Assembly (NCBI GenBank): GCA_016285055.1
Contig: JAEEPZ010000005.1
Span: 19,499 to 83,498 of the forward strand
DNA length: 64,000 nt
Direction of reading: 5' to 3'
Source: Prevotella sp.
GTDB lineage: Bacteria; Bacteroidota; Bacteroidia; Bacteroidales; Bacteroidaceae
Shown in pieces: positions 18,496 through 25,249 of this stretch. Position 1 is the stretch's first letter. Every line of letters starts with the position of its first letter. A program made the translations under genes and the position numbers. The notes under the pieces were generated by a model. The model was not told the origin of the DNA. It saw nothing but the letters and a program-made list of their open reading frames with translations, and searched no databases.

Positions 18496-18512
18496 TCATT
18501 GCATTACAGCTG

Positions 18513-18544
18513 CAAAGATAGGTAATTATTTTATTACCTCCAAA
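18513..18544 (-). promoter_or_regulatory. Promoter of the DUF4160/DUF2442 pair
   Basis: On the minus strand TTTG (18541-18544), 20 bases, then TATCTTTG (18513-18520), a good -33/-7 match 18 bases before the start codon. Confidence 0.6.
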
Positions 18545-18586
18545 TTTAGGAACTACTTTTTTATTCAATCCATTTTCCATCAACCC

Positions 18587-18820
18587 TCATACATCTTCCG
18601 TCAGGTCATAGAGGTGATAGACGAGGCGTTCAATTTCGGATTCCTACTCAGGTTTCACTTCTTCAATCTTCAGTCCAAGATGATAATGGTCTGAAATGCG
18701 CTTCAGGTCTTCTGCTTTGGTGCTGTTGCTGATGTTGGAGTAGATGTACCAGCCATCACACTCATGTTGCCAGATGCGGCCTGGGACAGGCGGGCGTTTG
18801 TCTTTGCTGACGAGGTTGAC
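18587..18820 (-). pseudogene. Remnant of a restriction/methyltransferase-type gene
   Basis: Minus-strand translation gives about 78 codons of convincing protein, including 'VPGRIWQHECDGWYIYSN' and, after one in-frame TAG, 'EIERLVYHLYDLTEDV' just before a TGA. The last motif is typical of the C-terminus of type IIG or Eco57I-like restriction-modification enzymes ('LVYxLYxLTxxE'). There is no start and no upstream coding sequence, so this is a decayed 3' end. Confidence 0.5.
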
Positions 18821-19162
18821 TTAATTCGCCTATGCGAGACAATCACCTGTCCCCGATTCCACGAAAGTCATATCAGCACCTCCGCTGAGGCGATACTCTG
18901 ATACTTGATTGCAAAAGTAAGAAAAGAATCTGAAACGGACAAGAAAACAGACAAAAAAAGGAGAGTTTTTTTTTCATTCTCCTAAAAAGGCTGGCTGTTT
19001 GTTTTCATGGACGAAGCTTCTTGCGATGTGGTTCAAAAAGCGACCAAAAAGTTCGAGCTGTTGCGGTTGAATAACACAAGACATGCCATCCACAGGTTTT
19101 TAGCCTGCTGGCGTTTGTAACTTCTTCTGTTTTAAATTTTTAAAAAGTCCGTAATTTTTCTT
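18821..19162. other. Non-coding stretch
   Basis: No plausible gene on either strand. A weak stem flanks a T run near 18960-18985 (GGAGAgtTTTTT...TCTCC), possibly a terminator relic. Nothing else recognised. Confidence 0.4.
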
Positions 19163-19246
19163 TACATTTCGGACTGTCAGTCCGAAGCCTTCGGACAACT
19201 TGTCCGAAGCCTTCGGACGGAGTGTCCGAAGCCTTCGGACTTTTTT
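19163..19246 (+). repeat. Triple palindrome cassette, copy B
   Basis: Three palindromes GTCCGAAGCCTTCGGAC (19180-19196, 19202-19218, 19224-19240) at a 22-base period, ending in six T (19241-19246). It is the reverse complement of copy A at 9978-10050 with only linker differences. Confidence 0.8.
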
Positions 19247-19299
19247 GGGGGAGCCAGACAGAGATGTAAAAAACTGACACGAATAAAAAAACTGGCTTA

Positions 19300-19393
19300 G
19301 TTACGTCGCTAACTCAGTCAGTTTGTTCCGCAAAGCGGACTTAAAAAAAACCAATAAAAACAAGAAAAACAAATAAAAACAATTTGGGACAAT
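19300..19393 (-). repeat. Left terminal inverted repeat of a MITE-like unit
   Basis: This stretch, starting GTTACGTCGCTAACTCAG, continuing through a small CCGCAAAGCGG palindrome, and ending in an A-rich 'AAAACAAGAAAAACAAAT' section, aligns with the reverse complement of 19765-19857 over about 90 bases. Its outer 43 bases also match 72-114. Confidence 0.55.
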
Positions 19394-19447
19394 AGCTGTC
19401 GCTTTGCCCGCTGCGTAGCTCAATGCGCAGCTTAATGCGCAGCCATT

Positions 19448-19522
19448 CCCTTGCAAAGGGGGGGGGGCAGGGGGGATTCACTCTGCGCAGATGAATCCCC
19501 CCCTGCTCCCCCTTTGCAAGGG
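19448..19522. repeat. Long near-perfect hairpin
   Basis: An inverted repeat of about 31-33 bases (19448-19480 with 19492-19522) includes CCCTTGCAAAGGGGG and a run of ten G. The loop is CTCTGCGCAGA. No gene overlaps it. Confidence 0.7.
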
Positions 19523-19631
19523 GGAGAATTGAGCTACCTCTGCAACGGCTACATGACGGCGCAGCCTTTTCCCCTTCTTTTCCAAAGGAGGGGTCAGGGG
19601 TGGTTTGTCAGAGATGTCCCAACCTCTTTAC

Positions 19632-19696
19632 AGTCCCGAAGGGACGACGGAAGACGATGGTGAGCACCAATCGTCTTCCGTCGTCCCTTCGGGACT
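19632..19696 (+). repeat. Perfect 27-bp hairpin with T run
   Basis: Arms 19632-19658 and 19670-19696 are perfect reverse complements with an 11-base loop, followed by T residues. The arm and loop contain GGAAGACGATGGTGAGCAC, which also occurs beside the palindrome cassette at 9949-9967. It could act as a terminator, but no plus-strand gene precedes it. Confidence 0.75.
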
Positions 19697-19764
19697 TTTT
19701 GCCGTTCCTTGCCCGCCTCACGGGGGCCCTGCGGCGGTCAAGGCGATAACCTTTTTCCCAAATT

Positions 19765-19863
19765 TTCCCAAATTGTTTTTCTTGTTTTTATTTGTTTTTA
19801 TTGGGTTTTTTCTCAGGCCGCTTCGCGGTATCAACTCACATAGATAGCGCCGTAACTATGTCT
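19765..19863 (+). repeat. Right terminal inverted repeat of a MITE-like unit
   Basis: Mirror of 19300-19393: a T-rich section followed by GGCCGCTTCGCGGTATC and CGCCGTAAC. The two ends bracket about 370 bases of hairpin DNA with no gene. Confidence 0.55.
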
Positions 19864-19899
19864 TTTTCATCTGCACAGTACGGTTATTTTTACATTTAC

Positions 19900-20361
19900 T
19901 TATTCCTTCTCGTCCTCTGAAGTGTCTGGTCGCTCGTGGAAGATTTTGTGATGGATAAAGTCGGAGCCTTCGAGACAGAGCAGCACGAGGGCGGTGGCCA
20001 CGAGGGCCAGGCCATACATGCCTGCGCCTGCCGTCATGCCGATGGCCGACGTCACCCACAGACCTGCAGCGGTGGTAAGTCCCTTCACCGCATTCTTCTG
20101 GAAGATGATGCAGCCGGCACCAATGAAGCCCATGCCGCTGATGACCTGTGCCGCCATACGGCTGGGGTCGCGCTGTATGCCTGGAATGCCCAGGAACTCA
20201 TCAAAGCCGTGTATCGACAGCACCATCAGCAGGCCGCTGCCCAGACCCACGAGGAAGTGGGTGCGAAAGCCGGCCTCCTTCGAACGGTATTCGCGCTCCA
20301 AACCAATGGCGCCGCCCAACAGAGCGGCCACCACGATACTCAATATATATTGTCCGGTCAT
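19900..20361 (-). CDS. MgtC/SapB family membrane protein
   Basis: A 153-residue inner-membrane protein of the MgtC N-terminal domain type, with four to five transmembrane helices. Family motifs are visible: 'LLGGAIGLEREYRSKEAGFRT' (about residues 14-34) and 'GMGFIGAGCIIF' (about 75-86) followed by 'VKGLTTAAGLWVTSAIG'. It lacks the C-terminal ACT-like domain of virulence MgtC, as many short homologues do. It lies 4 bases downstream of the exonuclease gene and is probably co-transcribed with it. Confidence 0.9.
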   Translation of the reverse strand: MTGQYILSIVVAALLGGAIGLEREYRSKEAGFRTHFLVGLGSGLLMVLSIHGFDEFLGIPGIQRDPSRMAAQVISGMGFIGAGCIIFQKNAVKGLTTAAGLWVTSAIGMTAGAGMYGLALVATALVLLCLEGSDFIHHKIFHERPDTSEDEKE

Positions 20362-20365
20362 CTTG

Positions 20366-21241
20366 TCAGTGCTTGATCATCTGTGACTCACGCAGTCTGA
20401 TGCGAGTGAGAACCTGCTTGGTGTTGTAAGTAAAGTCGCCACCCATGATCCACGAGTAGTAACCCAGATCGGTACGGAGAACATCGGCCACGGTCTTGCC
20501 TTTATACTTGCCGAAGTTAAAGTACTCAGTCATCACAGGATGGCCATCCTTGTCAAGTATCGTGTTTCCCTTGGCATCCTTCATCTCGCCCCATACGATG
20601 CGGCCGGCGAAGTCCACATTATTATTAATACGCGAGAAGTCGGCGAGCATCTGCACGTCGTTCTCCAAGGTGCGGCCTTCAGGGTCTTCGCCTATAGAGC
20701 GCTGATGCTCCTCGGTGTAGTAGTCGAGTTCGGCCTGCAGCACACGCCAGGTGGCCTCAGTATCTTCATCGGCACGATGCGCCGTAAAGTCCTCCTCCAT
20801 CTTCCTTCCGCAGTAGAACTTATAGGCAGCGGCCAGGTTGCGTCGCTCCATCTTGTGGAAGATGGTCTGTGCATCGATGAGACGGCATTTGGAGAAGTCG
20901 AAGTCGATGCCGGCACGGAGGAACTCCTCTGCCAGCAAGGGAATGTCGAAGTGGTTGGAGTTGAATCCGGCGAAGTCGCAGCCACGGAATGCCTCGTTGA
21001 GCTGCGGCGCGAGCTGCTTGAACGTCGGTTTGTCCTTCACGTCCTCATTGGATATTCCTGTGAGCTGCGTGATGTTTGGCAAGATGTAGCACTCGGGGTT
21101 GATGAGGTAATTGCGTCGCTCCTCTTCACCGTTGGGAAACACTTTGATATAGGAAATCTGTATGATTCGGTCTTTCACCAAATCAAGACCGGTCGTCTCC
21201 AAATCGAAGACGACCAGCGGCTTTGTCAGGTTCATTTTCAT
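20366..21241 (-). CDS. DEDDh 3'-5' exonuclease with C-terminal DUF3820-like region
   Basis: A 291-residue DnaQ-type exonuclease. The three ExoI-III motifs are 'VFDLETTGLD' (about residues 11-20), 'GFNSNHFDIPLL' (about 92-103) and 'HRADEDTEAT' (about 153-162, with the DEDDh His). The tail carries 'YFNFGKYKGKTVADV' near residue 241, a motif shared with DUF3820-type small domains. It resembles the epsilon proofreading domain and is encoded 19 bases downstream of dnaN, so it may act with the clamp or polymerase. Whether it is the true epsilon subunit cannot be decided here. Confidence 0.88.
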   Translation of the reverse strand: MKMNLTKPLVVFDLETTGLDLVKDRIIQISYIKVFPNGEEERRNYLINPECYILPNITQLTGISNEDVKDKPTFKQLAPQLNEAFRGCDFAGFNSNHFDIPLLAEEFLRAGIDFDFSKCRLIDAQTIFHKMERRNLAAAYKFYCGRKMEEDFTAHRADEDTEATWRVLQAELDYYTEEHQRSIGEDPEGRTLENDVQMLADFSRINNNVDFAGRIVWGEMKDAKGNTILDKDGHPVMTEYFNFGKYKGKTVADVLRTDLGYYSWIMGGDFTYNTKQVLTRIRLRESQMIKH

Positions 21242-21260
21242 GATGATCTACGACTCAAAT

Positions 21261-22385
21261 CTAATCATTGATGAGCATGGGCATCATCAGCATGAGCACA
21301 TCCTGATCGGACGGCTGCTCTGAGGGCAGCACCAGCCCGGCACGGCTGGGGTCAGCCAGTTGCACTACCACCTCCTGGCAATCAAAGCTTCCGAGAATCT
21401 CGATGAACGAGGATCCTTTGAAGCCAATGCTCATGGGCATACCGTTGTAGTCACACGACATACGCTCTGTAGCAGTCTTCGAGAAGTCATAGTCCTCGGC
21501 ATCGAGCTGCAGGGTGCCGTTCTCCACGTGGAAACGGATGAGGTTGCTGGACTCATTGCTGAAGGGCTGCACACGACGCAGGGCTGAGAGCAAGCTGACA
21601 CGATCGACAGTGAGCTGGTTGGGGTTGCTCTGCGGGATAACGCTGTTGTAGTTGGGATAGCGTCCCTCAATGAGTCGGCAGATAATGACGCCATCCTCAT
21701 AGTTGATTTCGGCGTTGCGGTCGTCGAAGCGGATGATGACATCACCTCCCTGCTTGCCTAAGACACCCTTCAGCAGTGATGCCGGCTTCTTGGGAAGGAT
21801 GAACGATGCCGGCTCCTCGCTCTTGATGTTCAGCACCTTGTTGCGCACCAGCTTGTGGCCGTCGCTGGCCACAATGGCCAGGCAGTCGGGTGTGAGGTCG
21901 AAATAGATGCCATTCATCACAGGGCGCAACTCGTCCTGAGCCGTAGCGAAGAGCGAGCGGTTGATGTTTTCGGCCAGCACGGGCGTGGGGATGCTGATGG
22001 TGATGGCCTGCTCGCCAATCTGCTGAGCCTGGGGAAACTCGTCGGCATTGTTCACTGGCAGTGAGAACATACCGTTCTGATAACTGATCTTGGCGATGCT
22101 TGACTGCAGGTCGACATCGAAGGTGATGGGCTGCTCGCTGATGCCTTTCACGGCCTCAGAGAGGTCGTGGTTGCCCACGCAGAAGCGTCCGTCGCTATCG
22201 GTCTCATTCAGCTCCAGCGATGTGTGCATCACCACCTCGCTGTCGCTGGCCGTGAGGCGAAGCTGACCTTCTACCACTTCGAAGAGGAAATCGCCAAGGA
22301 TGGGCAATGAATTTTTACTGTTGATAACTTTCCCCAGCGCCGACAAACGGGCTGCAAGGGCAGTGCTTGATACGGTGAATCTCAT
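21261..22385 (-). CDS. dnaN: DNA polymerase III sliding clamp, beta subunit
   Basis: The ring-shaped processivity clamp of DNA polymerase III. The 374-residue protein has the three-domain clamp length, starts with the typical 'MRFTVSSTALAARLSALGKVI', contains 'SKNSLPILGDFLFEV' and ends with a 'MLMMPMLIND' tail equivalent to the usual 'MPMR(L/I)' end. The start at 22385 is chosen; the upstream in-frame extension runs through the promoter. dnaA is not adjacent: the divergent neighbour is a DUF3127 OB-fold gene and the downstream neighbour is an exonuclease. Confidence 0.95.
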   Translation of the reverse strand: MRFTVSSTALAARLSALGKVINSKNSLPILGDFLFEVVEGQLRLTASDSEVVMHTSLELNETDSDGRFCVGNHDLSEAVKGISEQPITFDVDLQSSIAKISYQNGMFSLPVNNADEFPQAQQIGEQAITISIPTPVLAENINRSLFATAQDELRPVMNGIYFDLTPDCLAIVASDGHKLVRNKVLNIKSEEPASFILPKKPASLLKGVLGKQGGDVIIRFDDRNAEINYEDGVIICRLIEGRYPNYNSVIPQSNPNQLTVDRVSLLSALRRVQPFSNESSNLIRFHVENGTLQLDAEDYDFSKTATERMSCDYNGMPMSIGFKGSSFIEILGSFDCQEVVVQLADPSRAGLVLPSEQPSDQDVLMLMMPMLIND

Positions 22386-22429
22386 AATTATTATTTGTTT
22401 TTTTATTCTTCTCCTTCTATTTCGGACTA

Positions 22430-22460
22430 CAAAAATACAAAAAATCTCAGTCAACACAAA
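22430..22460 (-). promoter_or_regulatory. Promoter of dnaN
   Basis: On the minus strand TTTG (22457-22460), exactly 19 bases, TATTTTTG (22430-22437): a full match to the Bacteroidetes consensus, 44 bases before the dnaN start. Confidence 0.7.
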
Positions 22461-22476
22461 AATAATCAGAAAAAAA

Positions 22477-22508
22477 TTGCTTGATTCAAACTATTTTTAG
22501 TAATTTCG
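22477..22508 (+). promoter_or_regulatory. Possible promoter of the DUF3127 gene
   Basis: TTG at 22477-22479 and TAATTTCG at 22501-22508 form an imperfect -33/-7 pair that overlaps the divergent region with dnaN. The start codon follows 44 bases later. Confidence 0.35.
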
Positions 22509-22552
22509 CAAGCGAATTAAGAAAAACGAATCTTTTAATACTTACAGACAAA

Positions 22553-22987
22553 ATGGATTTATCAGGAAAAATTATTGCTATTCTTCCCGCCAGCAGCGGC
22601 ACTTCCAGCCGTACCGGCAACCCTTGGATGAGTCAAGACTACGTGATTGAGGTTCCCGGACAGTACCCTCGCCGCATGGTCTTCCGCGTCTTTGGAGAAG
22701 ATCGCATCAAGCAGTTCAACATCCAGGCTGGTGAAGATGTCACCGTGCAGTTCGACATTGACGCGCACGAGTATCAGGGCCGTTGGTTCAACGACATCCG
22801 TGCCTTTAACATCATCCGTGGCCAGGTGGCTCAGACCATCCCCGCCGCTACCACCATCGCAGGCGCCGCACCGGCCCCTGCCAGTCCCTTCCCCCCGCAG
22901 CAGCCTGTTGCAAATGATGCCGCAGCACCTTTCCCAGCAGCACAGGAGCCTGCCAGCGAGGGAGCCACCGACGACCTGCCTTTCTAA
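22553..22987 (+). CDS. DUF3127 protein with SSB-like acidic tail
   Basis: A 144-residue protein whose first about 85 residues ('MDLSGKIIAILPASSGTS' through 'WFNDIRAFNI') match the DUF3127 family, a probable OB-fold. A Pro/Ala-rich linker of about 45 residues follows and the protein ends 'GATDDLPF', which mimics the acidic C-terminal tip of bacterial SSB (DDDIPF) that recruits repair proteins. The start at 22553 is chosen for the conserved N-terminus. Divergent position next to dnaN fits a role at DNA, but binding to single-stranded DNA is an inference. Confidence 0.85.
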   Translation: MDLSGKIIAILPASSGTSSRTGNPWMSQDYVIEVPGQYPRRMVFRVFGEDRIKQFNIQAGEDVTVQFDIDAHEYQGRWFNDIRAFNIIRGQVAQTIPAATTIAGAAPAPASPFPPQQPVANDAAAPFPAAQEPASEGATDDLPF

Positions 22988-23049
22988 GTGATTACGACAG
23001 GAAGGATTGAACAGCCCCGACTCATTCATTGAGGGAACAGCCTTATTCA

Positions 23050-23083
23050 AAGCATATCGCAGGCTTCGGCCTGCGATATGCTT
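23050..23083 (+). terminator. Terminator after the DUF3127 gene
   Basis: A 15-bp perfect stem (23050-23064 with 23069-23083) closed by a C(UUCG)G tetraloop, 62 bases after the stop. The following T tract is weak (CTTTGCATTT). Confidence 0.7.
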
Positions 23084-23130
23084 TGCATTTGGGGGCGAGC
23101 ATCAAAAAGGAGCATCCAAGGGCTGCTCCG

Positions 23131-23349
23131 TTACTTTAGTTCTCCACGCAACATGTCCATGACGTAAACGGCACCTTGGTAATATAGGCCAGTGCTGGGA
23201 CGTTCTACCTTCTCGAAGGTGTGCGAGCTATAGACAGCATCCATGGCCTGTTCCATCGTGAGGCCTCGCTCGTCCATCAGCATGGCAATCAGCTCATTTG
23301 CCAGACATTCAATTTGGAACTGACGGTCTTGTTCTTCCTTCATGTTCAT
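23131..23349 (-). CDS. Small acidic protein coupled to the DUF3990 gene
   Basis: A 72-residue soluble protein with no recognised domain; it is helical and acidic in its first half ('KEEQDRQFQIECLANELIAM'). Its ATG overlaps the stop of the upstream DUF3791-DUF3990 gene in an ATGA junction, so the two are translationally coupled. Similar small proteins often accompany DUF3990 genes in Bacteroidetes (recollection), so this may be an antidote or cofactor for the putative ADP-ribosyltransferase. Confidence 0.75.
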   Translation of the reverse strand: MNMKEEQDRQFQIECLANELIAMLMDERGLTMEQAMDAVYSSHTFEKVERPSTGLYYQGAVYVMDMLRGELK

Positions 23350-24059
23350 TGGTTCTCAATTTTATGGAGTAAACGGATGGCCCGCTCGGTTCCGAAGAAA
23401 TACTGAAACGTGGGGCGGATGAATGACAGTTGCCTGATAAGTTCGTCCATTAGTATGTATTGCATCTGGTAGCGGTTGATTTGCAGACCAACCTTGTCGT
23501 CGGCTATCGGCCCATAGACGATGTCGTAGTCGTGGACAGGCATGAGAGTTCGGTTGCGGCGGTTTATCATGATAAATTCGGCCCACTCTTTGCTGTAGCC
23601 TTCGAACACTTTCACTTTTAGGTCCGAAGGTTTGAAAAGAATGTTGTCGTCAAACTCGTAAATAGTCAGCGTGGCCTCACCTGATTCCTCACGGTCCACC
23701 GTCCGCTCAGCCATCATCTGCGCCTGGCTGCGGTCAGCACTCAGATAGAAGCCTTGGCCGAAGTCCTTGCCACGCCGACCGCGCTTCAAGTCAATCTCGT
23801 GGATGCTCATGTTCGAGCCATGGTAGAGTTTCATAGTGCTAATAACCCCTCCGTGGCGGTTGCAGATGATGGTAACGTCCTCCACAGCATCTTCAATTGA
23901 CTGTGTGTGTTCCACGCCGTAGTGCTTGGTCAGAAACTCTAACCCCTTGTACTGGCGTAGATACTGGTATGCCTTGGCATTGGTCAGCGAAAACTGTCGG
24001 GCAAAGGCACCAATGACGCATACCAGATATTCAATAATGTTTGACTGCTCTTTCGACAT
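23346..24059 (-). CDS. DUF3791-DUF3990 fusion, putative ADP-ribosyltransferase toxin
   Basis: A 237-residue protein with two parts. Residues about 5-73 ('IEYLVCVIGAFARQ ... VEDVTIICNRHGG') match DUF3791, which is usually a separate small protein. From residue 76 the DUF3990 domain begins: 'KLYHGSNMSIHEIDLKRGRR' with H80, 'DFGQGFYLSADRSQA' with Y105, and acidic candidates E153, E158 and E161 in 'VFEGYSKEWAEF'. This H-Y-E order is that of the PARP-like ADP-ribosyltransferase clade. It has its own possible -7 box at 24080-24087. Toxicity is inferred from family resemblance only. Confidence 0.75.
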   Translation of the reverse strand: MSKEQSNIIEYLVCVIGAFARQFSLTNAKAYQYLRQYKGLEFLTKHYGVEHTQSIEDAVEDVTIICNRHGGVISTMKLYHGSNMSIHEIDLKRGRRGKDFGQGFYLSADRSQAQMMAERTVDREESGEATLTIYEFDDNILFKPSDLKVKVFEGYSKEWAEFIMINRRNRTLMPVHDYDIVYGPIADDKVGLQINRYQMQYILMDELIRQLSFIRPTFQYFFGTERAIRLLHKIENQ

Positions 24060-24079
24060 TGTTTTTGCATTTTACGCCA

Positions 24080-24087
24080 CAAAGTTA
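24080..24087 (-). promoter_or_regulatory. Possible -7 box of the DUF3791-DUF3990 operon
   Basis: TAACTTTG on the minus strand, 21 bases before the start codon, fits TAnnTTTG. Confidence 0.4.
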
Positions 24088-24098
24088 CACATTTTTTT

Positions 24099-24278
24099 TT
24101 AATTGTCTATATATAAAGGCGAAAAATATAGAAGTCTTTCCATGTCGGTGAAGGCAACGGTCTGCAGGTGGTGCATGGCATCGTCGTAGCGTGGGTCGCC
24201 CTCGCGCAGCAGGTCGTCGAAGAAATGGTAGGGCTTCAGCTGTTCGCGGTAGTCGGCCTCTTCGGGATGCTTCTCGAG
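24099..24278 (-). pseudogene. Frameshifted 3' part of the abortive-infection-like gene
   Basis: In the frame next to that of the upstream fragment the minus strand encodes about 58 clear protein residues, starting 'EKHPEEADYREQLKPYHFF', continuing 'DDLLREGDPRYDDAMHH' and ending 'ERLLYFSPLYIDN' at a TAA. There is no start codon. It directly continues the 24236-24811 gene if one base is gained or lost near 24275-24285. Confidence 0.6.
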
Positions 24279-24811
24279 TGTTGCAGCAGGTTCACCAAGT
24301 AGCAGAACAGCTCGTCCTTGTTCATCAGCGACTGGATGATGCCTACGTAGTGACGCTTCGCCCGCTCGTCGATGGTGTCATCGCGAAGTACGGTTGTCAC
24401 CTCGTGGTAAACGTACTTGAACGCATGGCTAAAGGCAACACCGTCACGAATGCCCATCTTGTAATCATCCCACAATGAAATTAGATCGCTGATAATCTTT
24501 AATTCATTCTGCCTGTAAGCATAGTACTTATAGAAGTTGGAAAACGCATTTTCTTCTTCCTTGATACAATATGAACCGAAAGTTCTAACAGGCTTGGTCC
24601 TTGAAAGCACTTCACTTTCGAAGATGGCTTTGTGATTACCTATCAGTTGAGTAAAGAGTGAGTTGAACATATTGTTTTTTCTCATCTTCTTTGATTGCTG
24701 ATAGGCAAAGAAAGCAACGACCGTTGCCATGATAGTTCCCAAGGCCGTAAAACCTGAGAAGATTATTTCCAAGGCATCAGCATAGCCACCATAGAAGTTT
24801 ATCGTTATCAT
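24236..24811 (-). CDS. Putative phage abortive-infection-like membrane protein (5' part of a frameshifted gene)
   Basis: A 191-residue reading frame with one or two N-terminal transmembrane segments (about residues 12-38) followed by 'SKKMRKNNMFNSLFTQLIGNH', resembling the putAbiC-type 'FFxLLxxH' pattern, and a helical body with repeated aromatic residues. The final 15 or so residues ('SRSIPKRPTTANS') look out of frame, and the natural continuation lies in the neighbouring frame down to 24099. The gene is thus either broken or carries a sequencing error. It is 3 bases downstream of the two-helix membrane protein gene, suggesting co-transcription. AbiC assignment is tentative. Confidence 0.6.
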   Translation of the reverse strand: MITINFYGGYADALEIIFSGFTALGTIMATVVAFFAYQQSKKMRKNNMFNSLFTQLIGNHKAIFESEVLSRTKPVRTFGSYCIKEEENAFSNFYKYYAYRQNELKIISDLISLWDDYKMGIRDGVAFSHAFKYVYHEVTTVLRDDTIDERAKRHYVGIIQSLMNKDELFCYLVNLLQHSRSIPKRPTTANS

Positions 24812-24814
24812 TGT

Positions 24815-25168
24815 TCAATACATCATAGGCGACTGCTGCTTTGACTTCTCCGCTTCAAGATATTGCAAGTATTTGTAATGCAATTCTATCCATTTAGTCA
24901 CATCTGGAGTGCGCTTTGATTCTATGACTAAGTAGTATTTAATATAGAATAATTGTAAAAGAAAGTTGATAAAAAACACAGAGAAAACCATAATAGACAG
25001 GAACGAGTTCTTCTCATAAAAGCAAGCTAACAAAGCACAAATAGCCAAGGAAACGATAGGTAGTGATAATAGAAAAAATGCCAAGCGGTGATAGTTTCTT
25101 GTATATGAGTTGTCTGCTAACATATTCTTTAGCTCTTCTGGCAAATAAATAGTTGTTTTTTCTTTCAT
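24815..25168 (-). CDS. Small two-helix membrane protein, unknown
   Basis: A 117-residue protein with two strong hydrophobic helices (about residues 25-50 and 57-78) flanked by a charged N-terminus ('MKEKTTIYLPEELKNML') and a cytosolic helical tail. No family recognised. The start at 25168 is preferred because an upstream in-frame extension would be translated from within the terminator hairpin at 25197-25234. It sits 3 bases upstream of the abortive-infection-like gene and low GC content sets both apart from core genes. Confidence 0.7.
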   Translation of the reverse strand: MKEKTTIYLPEELKNMLADNSYTRNYHRLAFFLLSLPIVSLAICALLACFYEKNSFLSIMVFSVFFINFLLQLFYIKYYLVIESKRTPDVTKWIELHYKYLQYLEAEKSKQQSPMMY

Positions 25169-25185
25169 ATTCCACATTTGTTGCT

Positions 25186-25234
25186 TAAAAAAGATGTTGA
25201 GGCTATTATCCCGTTGATAGGGTAATAGCCTCAA
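25186..25234 (-). terminator. Terminator of the M64 peptidase gene
   Basis: A 12-bp perfect stem extended by three more pairs around one bulge (25197-25214 with 25219-25234), followed on the minus strand by six T. It begins 16 bases after the peptidase stop codon. Confidence 0.8.
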
Positions 25235-25249
25235 CACCGATTCAATCCC

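Noticed and set aside
19451..19847. Small plus-strand frames in the repeat-rich gap
   Set aside because: They are translations of hairpin arms and T-rich repeats; no ribosome-binding context or homology.
22481..22552. N-terminal extension of the DUF3127 protein
   Set aside because: The extra 24 codons run through the promoter region and are not part of the conserved family start.
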